Shown here: piece after piece, positions 16,185 to 23,803 of the stretch
Layout of the letters: every line of letters begins with the position of its first letter
Numbering within the stretch: position 1 is the stretch's first letter
Source: Candidatus Micrarchaeota archaeon RBG_16_49_10
Lineage (GTDB): Archaea > Aenigmatarchaeota > Aenigmatarchaeia > CG10238-14
Direction of reading: 5' to 3'
Assembly (NCBI GenBank): GCA_001784635.1
Contig: MFRS01000003.1
Coordinates: forward strand, 94,777 to 127,773
Length of the DNA stretch: 32,997 bases
Made by a program: the position numbers and the translations under genes
The notes under the pieces: model-generated
What the model saw: only the letters and a program-made list of their open reading frames with translations
Databases searched by the model: none
What the model was told of the DNA's origin: nothing

Positions 16185-16967
16185 ATGAGGAAAAATTACA
16201 TATTGGATCTGTTGAAGAACGACGAGAGGCTGGATGGAAGGAAGCTTGACGAGTACAGGGAAATCGAGATCGAGGTCAACCCAGTATCGAAGGCCGAGGG
16301 ATCAGCCCGCGTGAGGATTGGTAAGACGGACGTCATTATCGGGACAAAAATGGATTTTGGAACGCCATTCCCCGATACGCCAAACGAGGGCACTATAAAG
16401 AGCGAGGCCGAGTTCATGCCAATAGCATCCGAGGACTTCGAATCAGGCCCGCCTGGAGAAGACGCCATAGAGCTTGCGAGGGTTGTCGACAGGGCCATAA
16501 GGGAATCGCAGTGCCTTGACCTTAAAAGCCTTTGCATAACCCCTGGGGAGAAAGTTTGGTCCATATCCTTGGACACGATCATACTCAACCACGACGGCAA
16601 CTTAATAGACGCCGCAACAATTGGGGCTATGGTGGCCCTGCTAAACTCAAAAATACCGGAGTTGGAAGATGATAAAATAGTGAGGGACAAGCACAGCGGG
16701 AAACTCCCAGTAAGCTCGAAAGCCGTCAACGTGACTGTGTGCAAGTTCGAGGACAAGTTCATCCTTGACCCCACGAGAGAGGAAGAGGAGGTCTTCGACA
16801 CGAAGATGTGCATCGGGGTGAGGGACGATGGCAAGGTGGTCTCAATCCAGAAGATGGGGCCGGGCTCCCTGAAGGACAGCGAAATTTACGACATGATAGA
16901 CATAGCCATCAAGAAATCCAAAAACCTTTTCAAACTGGTGGGCAAGGATGGGAAGAAAGATATTTAG
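16185..16967 (+). CDS. rrp42: Exosome complex component Rrp42
   Basis: A 260-residue RNase PH-fold structural subunit. KNDERLDGRKLDEYREIEIE is the family start. GSARVRIGKTDVI, the GPPGEDAIELARVVDRAIRE block and LNHDGNLIDAATIGAMVALL are characteristic of Rrp42. It lacks the DxD catalytic pair of Rrp41 and instead completes the ring and the RNA-binding path. GTGAT lies 4 bases before the ATG. The last 20 bases overlap the L39e gene in another frame. Confidence 0.94.
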   Translation: MRKNYILDLLKNDERLDGRKLDEYREIEIEVNPVSKAEGSARVRIGKTDVIIGTKMDFGTPFPDTPNEGTIKSEAEFMPIASEDFESGPPGEDAIELARVVDRAIRESQCLDLKSLCITPGEKVWSISLDTIILNHDGNLIDAATIGAMVALLNSKIPELEDDKIVRDKHSGKLPVSSKAVNVTVCKFEDKFILDPTREEEEVFDTKMCIGVRDDGKVVSIQKMGPGSLKDSEIYDMIDIAIKKSKNLFKLVGKDGKKDI

Positions 16968-17112
16968 CAGGAAGATCAGGCAGATAAAGGCCGGCAAGAT
17001 TAGGCTTGCGCCCAGGTGGGTCGACATCAAGAAGTTCGGCATTAAGAGGGCGAGGAACAGAAGAGTGGCGGTCAACAGGAGGAGCTGGAGAAGGACCAAA
17101 CTCAAAATCTAG
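16948..17112 (+). CDS. rpl39e: 50S ribosomal protein L39e
   Basis: A 54-residue, very basic protein with the L39e pattern: an Arg/Lys-rich N-terminal helix, then APRWVDIKKF and the closing RRSWRRTKLKI, comparable to the NWRRTK ending of eukaryotic L39. It lines the peptide exit tunnel. The ATG lies inside the end of rrp42 (20-base overlap), with GGTGG about 6 bases upstream, so translation is coupled to the exosome gene. In several archaea this position holds L37ae; that zinc-finger protein is not what is encoded here (no Cys residues). Easily missed because of its size. Confidence 0.9.
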   Translation: MGRKIFSRKIRQIKAGKIRLAPRWVDIKKFGIKRARNRRVAVNRRSWRRTKLKI

Positions 17113-17120
17113 TTAAAACC

Positions 17121-17130
17121 TATATACTTT
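17121..17130 (+). promoter_or_regulatory. TATA box of Nudix-fold gene (leaderless)
   Basis: TATATACTTT is centred about 24 bases before the ATG at 17149, with no ribosome site between, indicating a leaderless mRNA starting a new transcription unit after the exosome operon. Confidence 0.6.
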
Positions 17131-17148
17131 ATTCCCCAATTATTATCA

Positions 17149-17589
17149 ATGGACTGGAAAAACTTTGGCAAGGGTGTATTCTTAGTCAATGTTCTTGGGA
17201 TTGTCTATGACCCCAAGACCAAAAAAATACTCATCGGTAAGAGGGAGAAGGACAAGTACGTTCCTCAACTTTCTTGGTGTTTCCCTGGAGGCGGACCAAC
17301 CTACAAACACTCGCTGAGCATGTCCCTCAGGATGAGCATAAAGAGGAAGACCAATCTTGATGTGAACGTCTTAGACTGTATCTTTGCTAGGACGCTCCCA
17401 GAGAACCCTGAGATACTTCTCATATACTACTTCTGCGAGGTCGTCGAGGATAGCGAGAAGCCGAAGGCGATGGACGACTTGAAGGAGATAAAGTGGGTGA
17501 AGCCGACGGAAGCCACAAAGAGCTTCACGACTTCGGTCGACCCTGTTATATCCGACTTTTTGGACGCGCTGGAAAAGGGGGAAATTTAG
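17149..17589 (+). CDS. Degenerate Nudix-fold protein
   Basis: A 146-residue protein with the Nudix fold: a first strand block (VFLVNVLGIVYD), KILIGKRE, then WCFPGGGP leading into the Nudix-box region at residues 47-70. The box helix reads GGPTYKHSLSMSLRMSIKR and continues KTNLDV. The glutamates that bind catalytic magnesium (GxxxxxE, RE, EE) are replaced by His, Ser, Arg and Lys, and the box glycine by Asn. The scaffold is intact but standard nucleoside-diphosphate hydrolysis looks impossible, so it may bind a ligand rather than cleave it. It has its own leaderless promoter and precedes gatD. Confidence 0.78.
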   Translation: MDWKNFGKGVFLVNVLGIVYDPKTKKILIGKREKDKYVPQLSWCFPGGGPTYKHSLSMSLRMSIKRKTNLDVNVLDCIFARTLPENPEILLIYYFCEVVEDSEKPKAMDDLKEIKWVKPTEATKSFTTSVDPVISDFLDALEKGEI

Positions 17590-17597
17590 TTAAATTT
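17590..17597 (+). promoter_or_regulatory. TATA-like element before gatD
   Basis: TTAAATTT is centred about 26 bases before the gatD ATG at 17619, with no ribosome site between: a leaderless arrangement. Confidence 0.5.
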
Positions 17598-17618
17598 GTC
17601 TTCTTAAATATTTCTATT

Positions 17619-18977
17619 ATGTATTCTGAACAGATTCTCGCGGTCCTAAAAAAGATGAAGGTCAAAGTCGGCGACAGGGTGAACGTGACCAAGGGAAAAG
17701 AAATATTTGAAGGGGTTCTCATGCCCCGCATAGAGGTCGGAGACCAAGACACCCTATCGATTAAGCTGAATAGCGGGTACAATGTGGGTCTTAGGTTTGA
17801 CAGGTCGGTCAATATTGAAAGGGTTGGTGATGGCCCGAAACTGGGTTCCATTCCGGCATTGAAACTGAAGGAGAGTAAAGAACTACCTTCCATTTCCATG
17901 ATATCGACAGGCGGCACCATCGGCACGCACGTCGATTACAAGACCGGCGGGGTGTTCATGTGCAGGTCACCGGAGGAGATATTGAGCACGGCACCGGAAA
18001 TCCAGAGCATTGTCAATTTGAAAAACATAATCAGACCTTTCACTCTGGCGAGCGAGGACATGCTACCTAGTGATTGGCAGAAAATGGCTGAGCTTTCCGC
18101 AAAAGAGCTAAACAAGGATGTCGAAGGAATCATCATCACCCATGGCACGGACGTTTTGCACTACACCTCATACGCGATGTCATTCATGCTCAAAAACCTC
18201 ACCAAACCTATCGCTATCGTGGGAGCCCAACGCTCCCCAGACAGGGGAAGCTTCGACGGCGCTATGAACCTCATATGCGCGGCGCATTTCATTGGGCATT
18301 CGGATGTCGCGGAGGTCTGCGTCGTCATGCACGGGAGCAGTAACGATGATTACTGCCTTGCCCACAGGGGCACCAAGGTCAGAAAGATGCACACGTCCAG
18401 GAGGGACGCCTTCCGTTCCATCAATGACATACCGCTGCTTAAAATTTGGCCCAACGGAAAAATAGAAACTTTGAACTCAAATTATAGAAAAAAATCCAAA
18501 GGGAAAGTAGTCGCCGACACTAAGTTCGAGCCGAAAGTATCTTTGGTGAAGGCCTATGTGGGTTCAGACCCGGAGATTATCGACTGGCATGTCAAGAGAG
18601 GCTTTAAGGGCATCGTTGTAGAGGGTACTGGTCTTGGCCATGTTCCGACCGGTGAGAGCGGCATAACCAAGGACCCCTTAAGGAAAAAATATTCTTGGAT
18701 ACCGCACATCAAAAGCGCGGTCGATTCAGGGGTCGCTGTCGTCATGACTTCCCAGGCGATGTATGGGAGGGTCAACCCATACGTATACAGGAACTTGAGG
18801 CTCGCAAGCAACGCTGGCACAATATTCGGTGAGGACATGCTGCCCGAGGCGGCGTATGTGAAGCTCGGGTGGGTCCTGGGGCACACCAAGAACCTTAAGA
18901 AAGTCAGGGAGCTGATGGCGCAAAATCTGGCTGGCGAGATTAACAAAAGACTGGATACCGATTTGTTTCTAATCTAG
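17619..18977 (+). CDS. gatD: Glutamyl-tRNA(Gln) amidotransferase subunit D
   Basis: A 452-residue protein. Residues 1-75 form the GatD N-terminal beta domain (VKVGDRVNVTKGKEIFEGVL). An L-asparaginase-type glutaminase follows, with ISTGGTIGTH (Thr100), the active-site THGTD (residues 174-178) and later VEGTGLGHVP. GatD releases ammonia from glutamine for GatE, which amidates Glu-tRNA(Gln); the pathway is archaeal. The ATG at 17619 matches the family start and a leaderless TATA spacing; the frame runs open further upstream inside the Nudix gene. The stop touches the gatE region and the two genes are cotranscribed. Confidence 0.95.
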   Translation: MYSEQILAVLKKMKVKVGDRVNVTKGKEIFEGVLMPRIEVGDQDTLSIKLNSGYNVGLRFDRSVNIERVGDGPKLGSIPALKLKESKELPSISMISTGGTIGTHVDYKTGGVFMCRSPEEILSTAPEIQSIVNLKNIIRPFTLASEDMLPSDWQKMAELSAKELNKDVEGIIITHGTDVLHYTSYAMSFMLKNLTKPIAIVGAQRSPDRGSFDGAMNLICAAHFIGHSDVAEVCVVMHGSSNDDYCLAHRGTKVRKMHTSRRDAFRSINDIPLLKIWPNGKIETLNSNYRKKSKGKVVADTKFEPKVSLVKAYVGSDPEIIDWHVKRGFKGIVVEGTGLGHVPTGESGITKDPLRKKYSWIPHIKSAVDSGVAVVMTSQAMYGRVNPYVYRNLRLASNAGTIFGEDMLPEAAYVKLGWVLGHTKNLKKVRELMAQNLAGEINKRLDTDLFLI

Positions 18978-18985
18978 TGGTCTTT

Positions 18986-20455
18986 ATGGATTATGACGAG
19001 ATTGGACTGAGAGTTGGGATAGAGGTCCATCACAGCCTCGACACCGAAAGGAAGCTCTTCTGCAGCTGCCCCACCTTACTGAAGACAAAGGATAATCCTG
19101 ACCTCATTCTTGAAAGGAAGCAGAGGTTTGTGGCTGGGGAAACAGGGGAAATAGACGCTGCGGCCTTTGAGGAGACAAAAAAAGGTAAAAAAATCATTTA
19201 TGAGGCGTATAAGGACTGCAACTGCCTTGTCGAGACTGACGAGGAGCCCCCGCATGCGCTGAATGTGGAGGCGTTGAAGGTGACTTTGATAATCGCAGAG
19301 CTGTTCCACTGCAGGATTGTCGATGAAATCCAGGTGATGAGGAAGACGATAGTCGATGGCAGTCTCCCTTCTGGGTTCCAAAGGACTATACTAATTGGGG
19401 TTAATGGGTGGGTGCAGACCAGCCAAGGAGAGGTCGAGATAGAGGCAATAGCGCTTGAGGAGGATTCAGGGAGGCTGGTCGCAAGCGACAAAGAATCGCT
19501 GACCTTTAGGCTTGACAGGCTCGGTACGCCTGAGGTGGAGGTTGCGGTTGGGAAGGGCATCAAATCCCCGGAACATGCTAGGGAAGTGGCGAAAAAGATA
19601 GGCGACACAGTCCGCTCCACAGGGAAGGCCATCGTCAGGGAGGGTTCTGTCAGGCAGGACGTCAACGTCTCGATAAAGGGCGGGGATAGGGTGGAGATAA
19701 AGCATGTCCCAAGCCTTTCATTGATACCTGCGGTCATAGAGAGGGAGATAACCAGGCAGCAAACCATAATTAAGGCCGGCAAAAAGGTTTCACGGGACGT
19801 TCGCAAGGTCTTACCAGACGGCTCAACGGAATTTTTGAGGCCTCTGGCTGGGGCAGCCAGAATGTACCCTGAAACAGACATCATCCCGATGGCAACTGGA
19901 CCTCTCCTAGGCTGGGTCAGGAAGAATCTACCCGAGACTCCGGAGAAGAGGTTACAAAGGTATGTGAAGAAGGGCCTTTCGGAGGAGATGGCCAGGCAGA
20001 TGGTGGATTCGGAGTATTTGGGCCTTTTTGACAGGGTTTCCGCCAAGTTCAAGGTGGAGCCAGCCTTAATAGCCGGCGTATTCGTCAGCACTTTGAGGGA
20101 CTTGGAGAGAAGAGAGGGCTTAAATGTTTCTATTTTGGCTGAAAAGGACTTTGAAGAGTTGTTTTACCTATTGAAAGGCAAAAGACTTGTAAAAGAAGCT
20201 ATCCCAGAGGTTTTGAAGCTGAAGATTGGGAATCCAGAAATAAAGATATCGGACGCAGTGAAGAAATTGGGTCTGGGCGGGCTTTCGGATGAGGAACTGG
20301 CAGCAATAATAGCCAAAAAAATAAAGGAGAACCCAAGTCAACCTGAAGGCAAGATAGTAGGATTCGTCATGAAGGATGTAAGGGGCAATGCAGACCCGGC
20401 TAGGGTGATTCAGCTTACCAAAAAAATGTTCAATAGCCCTCGTCAATCTCCTTGA
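18986..20455 (+). CDS. gatE: Glutamyl-tRNA(Gln) amidotransferase subunit E, short form without AspRS-like insertion
   Basis: A 489-residue GatE. The N-terminal cradle begins EIGLRVGIEVHHSLDT and carries paired cysteines (Cys26/Cys28, Cys78/Cys80) as in the zinc site of the GatB/GatE family. It has HVPSLSLIPAVIEREITRQQ, then GAARMYPETDIIP, which is the GatE rather than GatB form, and a C-terminal YqeY-like helical tail. Typical GatE proteins are about 620-630 residues because an AspRS-like insertion lies between these two segments. Here only about 20 residues connect them. GatE activates Glu-tRNA(Gln) with ATP and transfers ammonia. ATG 18986 follows GTGGT; GTG 18977 is an alternative. Confidence 0.92.
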   Translation: MDYDEIGLRVGIEVHHSLDTERKLFCSCPTLLKTKDNPDLILERKQRFVAGETGEIDAAAFEETKKGKKIIYEAYKDCNCLVETDEEPPHALNVEALKVTLIIAELFHCRIVDEIQVMRKTIVDGSLPSGFQRTILIGVNGWVQTSQGEVEIEAIALEEDSGRLVASDKESLTFRLDRLGTPEVEVAVGKGIKSPEHAREVAKKIGDTVRSTGKAIVREGSVRQDVNVSIKGGDRVEIKHVPSLSLIPAVIEREITRQQTIIKAGKKVSRDVRKVLPDGSTEFLRPLAGAARMYPETDIIPMATGPLLGWVRKNLPETPEKRLQRYVKKGLSEEMARQMVDSEYLGLFDRVSAKFKVEPALIAGVFVSTLRDLERREGLNVSILAEKDFEELFYLLKGKRLVKEAIPEVLKLKIGNPEIKISDAVKKLGLGGLSDEELAAIIAKKIKENPSQPEGKIVGFVMKDVRGNADPARVIQLTKKMFNSPRQSP

Positions 20456-20753
20456 GCAGCTTGTCTTTCCTTTTCTCCAGCTTGTCTATCTCCTTTTCCA
20501 AAAAACCAGCTGTTTTCACATCTTTCGCCTTTATGACGTCCTTCCTTTTGGTTTTCAGCTCGGCGATTGTCTTCCTCGTCTCCTGCAGCTCCAATTGTTT
20601 GTCTTCTAACTCCTTGGTCTCAGTCTCGAACCTTTTCGATATCTCCTTCGTCCTCTTTATTCCCCACTTCGAGGCTAGGTAGACGAAAATGATCACAAAA
20701 ACCAACAGTATGGCAGCCGCTCCAATGGACCCCACAAAGGACACAATGCTCAT
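20430..20753 (-). CDS. Small single-pass membrane protein with coiled-coil tail
   Basis: A protein of about 107 residues with one membrane helix near the N-terminus (about residues 8-28), then a long charged helix with heptad spacing (roughly residues 35-105), rich in Lys/Glu. No family recognised. The ATG at 20753 is preferred because a TATA-like TTAAAA lies about 28 bases before it; an ATG at 20768 would add five residues. It is convergent with gatE, overlapping its last 26 bases. Its helix-plus-cytoplasmic-coil layout echoes the larger membrane proteins in this region, but it lacks their ELxIF core. Confidence 0.72.
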   Translation of the reverse strand: MSIVSFVGSIGAAAILLVFVIIFVYLASKWGIKRTKEISKRFETETKELEDKQLELQETRKTIAELKTKRKDVIKAKDVKTAGFLEKEIDKLEKRKDKLLKEIDEGY

Positions 20754-20777
20754 GATTGTATTTCGCATCAAGAAAAC

Positions 20778-20785
20778 TTAAAAGT
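20778..20785 (-). promoter_or_regulatory. TATA-like element for small coiled-coil membrane gene
   Basis: Read on the minus strand, CTTTTAAG is centred about 28 bases before the ATG at 20753, consistent with a leaderless transcript. It supports the shorter start. Confidence 0.4.
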
Positions 20786-20797
20786 TCCGGGAGTAGC

Positions 20798-21469
20798 CTA
20801 ATCCCTTCCGAAGGCCAGGTCGTCCTTCATGACCTCGCTCTCGGACATGAGCTTGGATACCTCCTGCCTAAGCTCGGTGATCCTCCTTTCAAGCTTCTCC
20901 TCCCTCTCCTTAAGGCCCTTCATTTTGGATGGGCTGACGGCAAAATCGGTCATGTCCTCCCTGACAATCCTCAACTCCTCGTGCGCCTCGGAAAGCTCCT
21001 TCTTCAAAGTCTCCATCTGCTTGGAGGCCGCCCCGTAGGCGTCAGCCTTGGTCTTCCAGTAGCCGGTCTTGGCTCTGCCGAAGAACAGGGTCCCTAGCAC
21101 GAACATAACGGCGAATATTATGACGACGGCGAAAGTCCCTAAGCTAGAAACCGTAAACACTAAATGCGATAGGACGCCGTAGTACATCAGTGATAGCGCA
21201 AAGAGCAGCGCGATTATCACCTTGACGTTCTTCTTCTTGAAGATGTTAAGCTCTGTGAGTATGCCGAAGACGATGGTGAATGATATGAGGAACGGCACGA
21301 TGGCAAAGAAGATGACCTGCCTCAAGGTGCTGAACTTTATCTGGGGTTTGAACAGGTCGTTCATGACTTTGTAGAACCAATATGGCTGAAATCTGAACGG
21401 CAGGGAAAATGCCGACGGAAGGAAGACCACCAAGATGATAGCAAGATATATGAGGGTACTCTTCTTCAT
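20798..21469 (-). CDS. ELxIF-family membrane protein with coiled-coil tail (member A)
   Basis: A 223-residue protein: signal-like helix (residues 7-23), short outside segment, membrane helix (50-71) ending in the motif ILTELNIF, two more helices (82-106, 109-130), a basic-aromatic junction (GRAKTGYW), then a C-terminal coiled coil (about 145-215). The motif and layout recur in four other genes of this window (29455, 30296, 31053, 31819). No known family recognised. The ELxIF motif sits at the end of a helix beside basic residues, so it is probably at the inner membrane face, and the coil is probably cytoplasmic. It is the most divergent of the four full-length members and has almost no outside domain. 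Confidence 0.78.
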   Translation of the reverse strand: MKKSTLIYLAIILVVFLPSAFSLPFRFQPYWFYKVMNDLFKPQIKFSTLRQVIFFAIVPFLISFTIVFGILTELNIFKKKNVKVIIALLFALSLMYYGVLSHLVFTVSSLGTFAVVIIFAVMFVLGTLFFGRAKTGYWKTKADAYGAASKQMETLKKELSEAHEELRIVREDMTDFAVSPSKMKGLKEREEKLERRITELRQEVSKLMSESEVMKDDLAFGRD

Positions 21470-21500
21470 GAAGGTAATTTGGGTTTATTCGATATTTAAT

Positions 21501-22418
21501 TTATGCATATAGGCTGTAGGCCTGCTTTTGGAGGATTTCGAAGAACTTATCCCTTACATGGCCCCTTATTTCCCTACCCAAGGATTTCGTGCCGTTTATC
21601 CCGACATTGTAGGCGTAGCTTATCAGCTTGCCGACATCAGTGGTTCCGTACTTCTCGAGCAGCACGCTTTCGACAAGCTTCTTGGGCTTGTAGTATGGGT
21701 GGTTCTCCCCTACTGTCTCCCTACCCAGGATCTGTTCTGTGAAAAGGCTGTTGAGCCCCTCTTCCGTTATGACGTGAGCCTCGGCTGTTGGGTCGCCCTT
21801 GTATTCCCTCATCATCTGGTCCAAAGGCGAGAATATACCAAGTGAGACGAGTATCACATGGCCGAGCTCGTGAGCCAGAATAGCTTCGGTGTCTCCTTCC
21901 TCTATGCTGGCCAAAGCCCTCCTGTAACCTCTGTAGAGCTCTGTCGCTTCCAGCCTCGCCCTATAGGCTTCCAACGGGTTTTCCGCAACCTTCCTGCATA
22001 TTTCCGCAGCCTTCTTGTATGCATCAATGTACTTTTTGACATCCGACCCGCCTTCTAGGTAGGCTCTGTGTAGCAAAAGGACATCTTCGTCATCTTTGTC
22101 ATATTCCGAGTAAGCCCCCAAAGCTTGGGGCAGGAACGGCAATGTGTAGACACCTTCTGAAGTGTACAAGGTATATGGCTGGCCGTCAAGTTCGCCGGAA
22201 ACCCTTACCTCCCTGGGGAGCACATAGTCAAGGTTATAGCGCCTTAGGTATCCCTTTACAACTTCATAAGTATCCCTGAGGGCCTTCCTTGTGGCCGCCC
22301 TATCCTCCTCCTTCCCGGACTGCACGACTATGTTGACGTCGTCTATGCTGACCGGCAGACTAGGTGGACTGAAGGTGTAAAGATGTTTTTCCAGTTGCCC
22401 CAAGTCCTGTTTTAGCAT
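21501..22418 (-). CDS. Putative zinc metallopeptidase (HExxH)
   Basis: A 305-residue protein with ILAHELGHVILV (HELGH at residues 183-187), the zincin zinc-binding motif. About 32 residues later EEGLNSLFTE (219-228) provides a glutamate at the spacing of the third ligand in gluzincins. There is no signal peptide or clear membrane helix, so it is probably cytoplasmic. A helical segment with many Tyr and Arg (about 115-172) precedes the active site. Specific family not recognised. It lies 31 bp upstream of member A on the same strand. Whether it processes the neighbouring membrane proteins is unknown. Confidence 0.75.
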   Translation of the reverse strand: MLKQDLGQLEKHLYTFSPPSLPVSIDDVNIVVQSGKEEDRAATRKALRDTYEVVKGYLRRYNLDYVLPREVRVSGELDGQPYTLYTSEGVYTLPFLPQALGAYSEYDKDDEDVLLLHRAYLEGGSDVKKYIDAYKKAAEICRKVAENPLEAYRARLEATELYRGYRRALASIEEGDTEAILAHELGHVILVSLGIFSPLDQMMREYKGDPTAEAHVITEEGLNSLFTEQILGRETVGENHPYYKPKKLVESVLLEKYGTTDVGKLISYAYNVGINGTKSLGREIRGHVRDKFFEILQKQAYSLYA

Positions 22419-22521
22419 GCCAAATACCCTTCTGAGTTTAAGTTTCTAAATATAAACTATCAACTAGTAGTGATATATATACTATTTATATATTTATATA
22501 ATGGAGCATATAGATTACTGT

Positions 22522-22539
22522 CACCACTTTTATATGGTG
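22522..22539. promoter_or_regulatory. Inverted repeat upstream of J-like gene
   Basis: CACCA and TGGTG flank an 8-base AT-rich centre in the 165-bp gap between the divergent metallopeptidase and J-like genes. It lies just upstream of the TATA box at 22551, a position suited to a regulator site. The rest of the gap is almost pure A+T. Confidence 0.35.
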
Positions 22540-22550
22540 AATAATACAAA

Positions 22551-22560
22551 AATTTAAATA
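22551..22560 (+). promoter_or_regulatory. TATA box of J-like membrane gene
   Basis: AATTTAAATA is centred about 28 bases before the ATG at 22584. An AGGAG also lies 3 bases before the ATG, so the leader is absent or very short. Confidence 0.55.
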
Positions 22561-22583
22561 CTCGCCTATAGAATAAGGAGTCT

Positions 22584-23096
22584 ATGAAAAGACTAACCGA
22601 TCACACTCTTTATGAATTACTGGGCCTTCAAAAAGATGCTTCTGAGGCTCAAATCAGAAAAGCACATAGGATGATTATGGCGTTGATTCAGGGAGAGGCA
22701 TCGGTTGCTCCTGAAATAGTAAAGGAATATAAGACTAGGTGCCCCCATTTACCAATCGGCGAAAATTTGACAAAAAATGAAAGAGACAAAATACGAGACC
22801 TTCTTGATGGAGCTAAATCCGTCCTATTCGATTCCGAGAGGAGAAAACTATATGACCTTTATGGGCAAAACGGCCTTACTAGAGCAAAATACTCTTTCGG
22901 AACTGCAGGCCTCGGAGTTATGGCGGCATGTCTTGCGTACAGCGGAATAAGAGACTTTTTAGGCTTTGATGCAGAAGAAAAGGAAACAAAAAATGAAAGA
23001 GTCCTCAGATACTTATGGGGAACAGGAAAGTTAGGATTAGCTGCTCTTGCAGGATATGGCTCATACAGTTATTTTCAGAAAACCAAAAATAGCTAA
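22584..23096 (+). CDS. J-domain-derived membrane protein lacking HPD
   Basis: A 170-residue protein. Residues 8-35 match J-domain helices I-II (LYELLGLQKDASEAQIRKAH) and residues 66-94 match helix III and the end (AKSVLFDSERRKLYDLYG). Between them, where HPD belongs, is an insertion of about 30 residues with no HPD, so stimulation of Hsp70 ATPase is unlikely. Residues 97-165 form a membrane hairpin whose sequence (GIRDFLGF, KETKNERVLRYLWG, KL, YGSYSYF) is shared with the small protein at 25540. The gene is AT-rich and convergent with the gene at 23114. Function unknown; a membrane-tethered scaffold is plausible. Confidence 0.78.
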   Translation: MKRLTDHTLYELLGLQKDASEAQIRKAHRMIMALIQGEASVAPEIVKEYKTRCPHLPIGENLTKNERDKIRDLLDGAKSVLFDSERRKLYDLYGQNGLTRAKYSFGTAGLGVMAACLAYSGIRDFLGFDAEEKETKNERVLRYLWGTGKLGLAALAGYGSYSYFQKTKNS

Positions 23097-23113
23097 ATCA
23101 AAATAAAAAATCA

Positions 23114-23803
23114 CTAAACGGTATAGCCAGTCGGCGCTTCAGCCTCTTTCTTTTCCATTCTATAATCCATTTCAGACAAATGCGATCCGTAGGCTATCAA
23201 GTCCCATGGAATGACCTGTACAATTTGCGTAAGCGTGAATAGTGCGGCTCCTGCAAAATTCTTAATCTTATCTGATTTTTTGGAATAAACAGGTCGCCCA
23301 GTTTTGGGGTCTATCGCCATTAAATTTAGTGATAACTGCCCTAATATAGCCGCCAGTGGCCGTGGGATAGCTGCTATGGCATCAGCCTTCTTGTCTCTAG
23401 CCCCTTCTCTTCGATACTCACTCCTATTGTAAAATCCCTCGAAACCATAGAAGTTGAGCATGACTTGGAGAACTTGCCCAGCCCCAATTAAACCCGCCGG
23501 TAGACGTTCTTGTTTACCCATCATCCATCTCCAAAAACTAAGTAGTTGCAATCCTGCTATCGGTATCATGGCCAAGTCAGCATATGCTGTGCTATGTATT
23601 CTTTCTCCTAAATACTCATTAGTCGTAATTTGATTCCGATAACGATCATAAGCAGTCGTGAAATCAATAGACGGATTCCTCCTATGAGTAGAATATGCCG
23701 CCGTGTATAATGACGTGCTTCCATATTTCCTAACAGCGTTGCTAATCCCGTTACCGGCTTTCCCAACGTAATCTCTAAAATCTATCTTACTCAACTTCCT
23801 CAC
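23114..23803 (-). CDS. Uncharacterised membrane-associated protein
   Basis: A 229-residue protein, not recognised. The N-terminal 70 residues are polar and Tyr/Arg-rich. Hydrophobic segments follow at about 73-92 and 102-120, then a basic loop (YNRSEYRREGARDKKAD) and further hydrophobic helices at about 143-163 and 184-206. The C-terminus is charged. The start is uncertain: GTG at 23803 overlaps the upstream gene by 17 bases, while TTG at 23794 has GGTGA at ideal spacing. The overlap with the gene at 23787 and the short spacing upstream indicate a three-gene unit (24470, 23787, 23114) whose products probably act together. Confidence 0.7.
   Translation of the reverse strand: MRKLSKIDFRDYVGKAGNGISNAVRKYGSTSLYTAAYSTHRRNPSIDFTTAYDRYRNQITTNEYLGERIHSTAYADLAMIPIAGLQLLSFWRWMMGKQERLPAGLIGAGQVLQVMLNFYGFEGFYNRSEYRREGARDKKADAIAAIPRPLAAILGQLSLNLMAIDPKTGRPVYSKKSDKIKNFAGAALFTLTQIVQVIPWDLIAYGSHLSEMDYRMEKKEAEAPTGYTV

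Noticed and set aside
16196-16834. 212-residue minus-strand frame inside rrp42
   Set aside because: Shadow of a conserved gene, Ser-rich and without motifs.
17493-17618. Extension of gatD into the Nudix gene
   Set aside because: Simply an open frame; the GatD family starts at the ATG at 17619.
19198-20091. 297-residue frame on the minus strand inside gatE
   Set aside because: Ser/Thr/Pro-rich low-quality translation, no start context, fully antisense to a well-supported gene.
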